Source of the DNA: Croceicoccus marinus
GTDB taxonomy: Bacteria; Pseudomonadota; Alphaproteobacteria; Sphingomonadales; Sphingomonadaceae
Direction of reading: 5' to 3'
NCBI RefSeq assembly: GCF_001661675.2
Contig: NZ_CP019602.1
Coordinates: 2,937,364 to 3,001,363, forward strand
Length of the DNA stretch: 64,000 nucleotides
Below the pieces are notes generated by a model, which saw only the letters and a program-made list of their open reading frames with translations, was not told where the DNA came from and did no database searches. The first letter of the stretch is position 1. Each line of letters opens with the position of its first letter. The position numbers and the translations under genes were made by a program. Below, in pieces: positions 61,148 through 64,000 of the stretch.

Positions 61148-62755
61148 TCAGGCAGGCTGGGCCACCTTTTCGGCCTGCGCGATCTCGTCCGCGGGTTCGG
61201 TGCGGATCAGGTAGTCGAAGGCCGAAAGCCCCGCGGTCGCGCCCTGCCCCATCGAGATGATGATCTGCTTGTAGGGCACGTTGGTCGCATCGCCCGCCGC
61301 GAACACCCCCGGCAGGTTGGTCGCGGCCCTGGCGTCGGTGACGATCTCGCCATGCTTCGACAGTTCGAGGCCCGATTCCTTCAGCCATTCGGTGTTGGGG
61401 ACCAGCCCGATCTGGATGAAGACGCCCTGCAGCTCGACCTTGTGCAGCTCGTTCGTCTCGCGGTTCTTGTATTCGAGGCCGGAGACGCGTTCGCCATCAC
61501 CCAGGATCTCGGTCGTCGCGGCCGAGGTGAGAATGTCGACGTTCTTCATCGAGCGCAGCTTGTCGACCAGCACCTGGTCCGCGCGCAGCTTGCTGTCGAA
61601 TTCGATCAGCGTGACATGGCCGACGATATTGGCGAGGTCGATCGCCGCCTCGACGCCCGAATTGCCGCCGCCGATGACCGCGACATGCTTGCCCTTGAAC
61701 AGCGGACCGTCGCAGTGCGGGCAATAGGCGACGCCCTTGTTGCGATAGTCCATCTCGCCCGGAACGCCCAGGTTGCGCCAGCGCGCGCCGGTGGTCAGGA
61801 TCAGGCTGCGGGCCTTGAGCGATGCGCCATTGGCCAGCACCACCTCGTGCATGCCGCCGGGCTGCGAGGCCGGGATGAGCCTTTCCGCCGTCTGCAGGTT
61901 CATCACGTCGATGTCGTACTCGCCCACATGCTGTTCCAGCGCCGCGGACAGCTTGGGCCCCTCGGTATAGGGGACGGAGATGAAGTTCTCGATCCCCATG
62001 GTGTCGAGCACCTGACCGCCGAAACGCTCGGCCGCGATGCCGGTGGAGAAGCCCTTGCGCGCGGTATAGACCGCCGCCGAGGCGCCGGCGGGGCCGCCGC
62101 CCACGATCAGCACTTCGAACGGTGTCTTCCCCGCGATCTTCTCGGCCGCCTTGGCGCCCGCGCCGCTGTCGACCTTGGCGAGGATCTCCTCGACATTCAT
62201 CTTGCCGCTGGCGAACATCTCGCCGTTCAGGAAGGTGGCGGGCACGGCCATGACGCCGCGTTCCTCGACTTCGTCCTGATAGGTGCCGCCCTCGATCAGG
62301 GTGGCGTTGATGTGCGGGTTGTAGAGCGCCATCAGCGTCAGCGCCTGCACCACGTCGGGGCAATTGTGGCAGGACAGCGAGAAATACATCTCGAAATCGA
62401 AATCGCCTTCAAGGCGTTCGATCTGGTCCAGCACGTCCTGCTCCACCTTGGGCGGGTGTCCGCCGGCCCACAGCAGGGCAAGGACGAGCGAGGTGAATTC
62501 ATGGCCCAGCGGCAGGCCTGCGAAGCGCACCCATTTCTGTGGGTCGCTGGCGCGGCGAATGATGAAGCTGGGCTTGCGGGCGTCATTGCCTTCGAAGGAC
62601 GCGCTGACCTTGTCGTTCAGCTCGGCGATTTCGTTCAACAATTCGCGCGTGTCGTCGGACTTCTTGCCCTCACCCAATGAGGCAACGAGTTCGATCGGCT
62701 CACGCAGGTTTTCGAGATATTGCTTAAGCTGCTGCTTCAGATTGGCTTCAAGCAT
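61148..62755 (-). CDS. ahpF: Alkyl hydroperoxide reductase subunit F
   Basis: A 535-residue flavoprotein that reduces AhpC with NADH. The N-terminal ~200 residues form two thioredoxin-like folds with redox Cys in [10 protein letters not shown]. The FAD loop is [18 protein letters not shown], the active disulphide [12 protein letters not shown], the NADH loop [17 protein letters not shown] and the final FAD segment [16 protein letters not shown]. It lies 123 bases downstream of ahpC, behind a terminator hairpin. Confidence 0.95.
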   Translation of the reverse strand: MLEANLKQQLKQYLENLREPIELVASLGEGKKSDDTRELLNEIAELNDKVSASFEGNDARKPSFIIRRASDPQKWVRFAGLPLGHEFTSLVLALLWAGGHPPKVEQDVLDQIERLEGDFDFEMYFSLSCHNCPDVVQALTLMALYNPHINATLIEGGTYQDEVEERGVMAVPATFLNGEMFASGKMNVEEILAKVDSGAGAKAAEKIAGKTPFEVLIVGGGPAGASAAVYTARKGFSTGIAAERFGGQVLDTMGIENFISVPYTEGPKLSAALEQHVGEYDIDVMNLQTAERLIPASQPGGMHEVVLANGASLKARSLILTTGARWRNLGVPGEMDYRNKGVAYCPHCDGPLFKGKHVAVIGGGNSGVEAAIDLANIVGHVTLIEFDSKLRADQVLVDKLRSMKNVDILTSAATTEILGDGERVSGLEYKNRETNELHKVELQGVFIQIGLVPNTEWLKESGLELSKHGEIVTDARAATNLPGVFAAGDATNVPYKQIIISMGQGATAGLSAFDYLIRTEPADEIAQAEKVAQPA

Positions 62756-62799
62756 GGCGAGGGCCTCCTGTTGTGCGTAATTTAGCGGATTCCGGACGC

Positions 62800-62835
62800 A
62801 AAAGCGGCCCGGACGGCAGGACCATCCGGGCCGCT
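62800..62835 (-). terminator. Intrinsic terminator/attenuator between ahpC and ahpF
   Basis: AGCGGCCCGGA (62803-62813) pairs perfectly with TCCGGGCCGCT (62825-62835) around an 11-base loop; on the minus strand TTTTGC follows. It would end most ahpC transcripts and let a fraction reach ahpF, keeping AhpC in excess. Confidence 0.75.
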
Positions 62836-62878
62836 GTCGCTTTCAGTGCCCCTTCGAGGGAAGAGGGCGTATTCCTGA

Positions 62879-63445
62879 TCAGATCTTGCCGACAAGCTCG
62901 AGCGAGGGAGCCAGCGTGTCGCTGCCTTCTTCCCACTTCGCCGGGCAGACCTGACCGGGGTTGTTGCGGACGTATTGCGCGGCCTTGATCTTGCGGAACA
63001 GTTCCTTGGCGTTACGGCCGACGCCTTCGCAGGTGATTTCCATGATCTGGATCACGCCATCGGGATCGACGACGAAGGTCGCGCGGTCGGCAAGGCCCAT
63101 TTCCTCACGCAGCACGCCGAAGTTGTTCGACAGCGTGTGCAGCTGGTCGCCCAGCATCGGGAACTTGATCTTGCCGATCTTTTCCGAAGTGTCGTGCCAT
63201 GCCTTGTGGCTGAAGTGGGTGTCGGTCGACACGCCATATACTTCGACGCCCATGCCCTTCAGCGCGTCGTACTGCTCGGCAAGGTCTTCCAGCTCGGTCG
63301 GGCAGACGAAGGTGAAGTCGGCGGGGTAGAAGAAGAAGACTGCCCAGCCGCCCTTCACGTCGTTGTCGCTGACGTCGAAGAAGTCCTTGCCGGCCTGGAA
63401 AGCGGTGGCTTTGAACGGCTTGATGGTGCTTCCGATGATACCCAT
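62879..63445 (-). CDS. ahpC: Alkyl hydroperoxide reductase subunit C (peroxiredoxin)
   Basis: A 188-residue typical 2-Cys peroxiredoxin. The peroxidatic Cys48 is in [16 protein letters not shown] and the resolving Cys is in [17 protein letters not shown]. It reduces H2O2 and organic peroxides and is recycled by AhpF. The start at 63445 ([16 protein letters not shown]) aligns with known AhpC and has a GGAGA site; a Met 5 codons upstream overlaps that site. Confidence 0.95.
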   Translation of the reverse strand: MGIIGSTIKPFKATAFQAGKDFFDVSDNDVKGGWAVFFFYPADFTFVCPTELEDLAEQYDALKGMGVEVYGVSTDTHFSHKAWHDTSEKIGKIKFPMLGDQLHTLSNNFGVLREEMGLADRATFVVDPDGVIQIMEITCEGVGRNAKELFRKIKAAQYVRNNPGQVCPAKWEEGSDTLAPSLELVGKI

Positions 63446-63682
63446 GCGATAATTCTCCATTGGTGTTTTGCCCGGTGACCGGGCGTGAATTCATGTTGCA
63501 ACACACAAATAGGTGCTGCACCCGCGAACCCCAAGCGGAGAAAGCCGATAAGTTTGATAGAATTATTCAATGAAACGAAACTGATCGTTTTGTCCGATCA
63601 TCTACACGGATCATCGGCGGCAATTTAAAAGCCGTCGGCGGCGCTGGGACGCCTTAACACTCTCGCATCTGCAGCAGCGTAA
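63446..63682. promoter_or_regulatory. ahpC upstream region with OxyR-like sequence
   Basis: 237 bases between aroC and ahpC. The AT-rich part at ~63548-63575 includes GATAAGTTTGATAGAATTAT, whose spaced ATA/TAG elements loosely resemble an OxyR site. GATCATC occurs twice at ~63595-63615. A short GCCG/CGGC stem with TTTTAAA on the minus strand (63624-63640) may end the aroC transcript. Regulatory roles are inferred. Confidence 0.4.
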
Positions 63683-64000
63683 TCAGCCGCATTGCGCCCG
63701 GTTCAACAGGAAGTGATCGGCCAGCGTCAGCGCCATCATCGCCTCCACCACGGGCACGCCGCGCAGCCCGACGCAGGGGTCGTGGCGGCCTTTCGTGACG
63801 ATCTCATCCGATTCGTAGCCGCCATCCTCGTCGCTTTTCCGGATGGTGGGCACGGGGGTCAGGATCGAGCTGGTCGGCTTGAACGCGACGCGCAGGCGCA
63901 CCGGCTGGCCGGTTGAGATGCCCCCGGCGATGCCGCCCGCATGGTTGGCGCCGAACGCCACGCCGTCGCCGTCGGGGCGCATCGTGTCGGCGTTCTGTTC
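63683..64000 (-). CDS. aroC: Chorismate synthase, C-terminal part (5' end outside window)
   Basis: About 105 residues up to the stop. [42 protein letters not shown] matches the conserved FMN/EPSP-binding region of chorismate synthase (HAGGIxGGISTG and AFKPTSSI). The C-terminal [28 protein letters not shown] is also characteristic. It makes chorismate, the branch point to aromatic compounds. The frame is open to the window edge. Confidence 0.94.
   Translation of the reverse strand, partial: EQNADTMRPDGDGVAFGANHAGGIAGGISTGQPVRLRVAFKPTSSILTPVPTIRKSDEDGGYESDEIVTKGRHDPCVGLRGVPVVEAMMALTLADHFLLNRAQCG

Overview
The window is a GC-rich chromosomal segment from an alphaproteobacterium. The most likely order is Sphingomonadales, near Erythrobacteraceae. 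This placement is an inference from protein style, the strong GC bias and gene order (rpsT-dnaA ... mutM-ubiE-ubiB-coaBC-dut, and secB opposite tim44-mltA-smr); no rRNA gene is present to confirm it. I see no tRNA, rRNA, CRISPR array, phage or insertion sequence.

Layout. 1-3.1 kb: the 3' end of an M1 aminopeptidase and a two-gene osmoprotectant-type ABC importer whose permease is fused to its binding protein. 3.2-8.4 kb: a branched-chain 2-oxoacid dehydrogenase operon (E1 alpha, E1 beta, E2) with a histidine kinase gene as its last cistron. 8.5-10.6 kb: an OmpR-type regulator and sensor kinase. 10.9-11.7 kb: methylthioadenosine phosphorylase. 11.8-16.3 kb: a tightly overlapping biotin operon bioF-bioH-bioC-bioD-bioA, without bioB. 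16.4-34.0 kb: a surface-glycan or glycolipid region with SDR epimerases, a glucose-1-phosphate cytidylyltransferase, a C-methyltransferase, a GMC oxidoreductase with a Tat-signal partner, a phytanoyl-CoA-hydroxylase-like oxygenase, a DUF707 protein, an FAD oxidoreductase, three intact family-2 glycosyltransferases, one glycosyltransferase gene broken by three stop codons, a DUF6473/sulfotransferase pair and galE.

34.1-46.1 kb is mixed housekeeping: rpmJ, a HAD phosphatase, an orphan [2Fe-2S] protein, a frameshifted arsC, a PmtA-like methyltransferase, lipB, a DMT transporter, a DUF2254 protein, isoaspartyl peptidase, nadA with a small coupled gene, an MBL hydrolase and a MoeB/ThiF enzyme. 46.1-54.2 kb is the origin-proximal block rpsT, dnaA, a lipoprotein gene, mutM, ubiE, ubiB, coaBC and dut. 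54.3-64 kb has a DUF4136 lipoprotein, the secB-murJ-trpS operon, the divergent tim44-mltA-smr operon, ahpF, ahpC and the 3' end of aroC.

The most unusual points are: the 19.4-27.1 kb operon, which puts a putative Fe-S GMC dehydrogenase and a 2-oxoglutarate oxygenase among glycan genes; a frame-preserved glycosyltransferase gene with three nonsense codons; two genes (arsC and a lipoprotein gene) each repaired by a single added G; and 12-bp coding minisatellites of nearly the same unit in two unrelated genes (moeB-like and coaBC). All calls come from reading the sequence; no database search was run.
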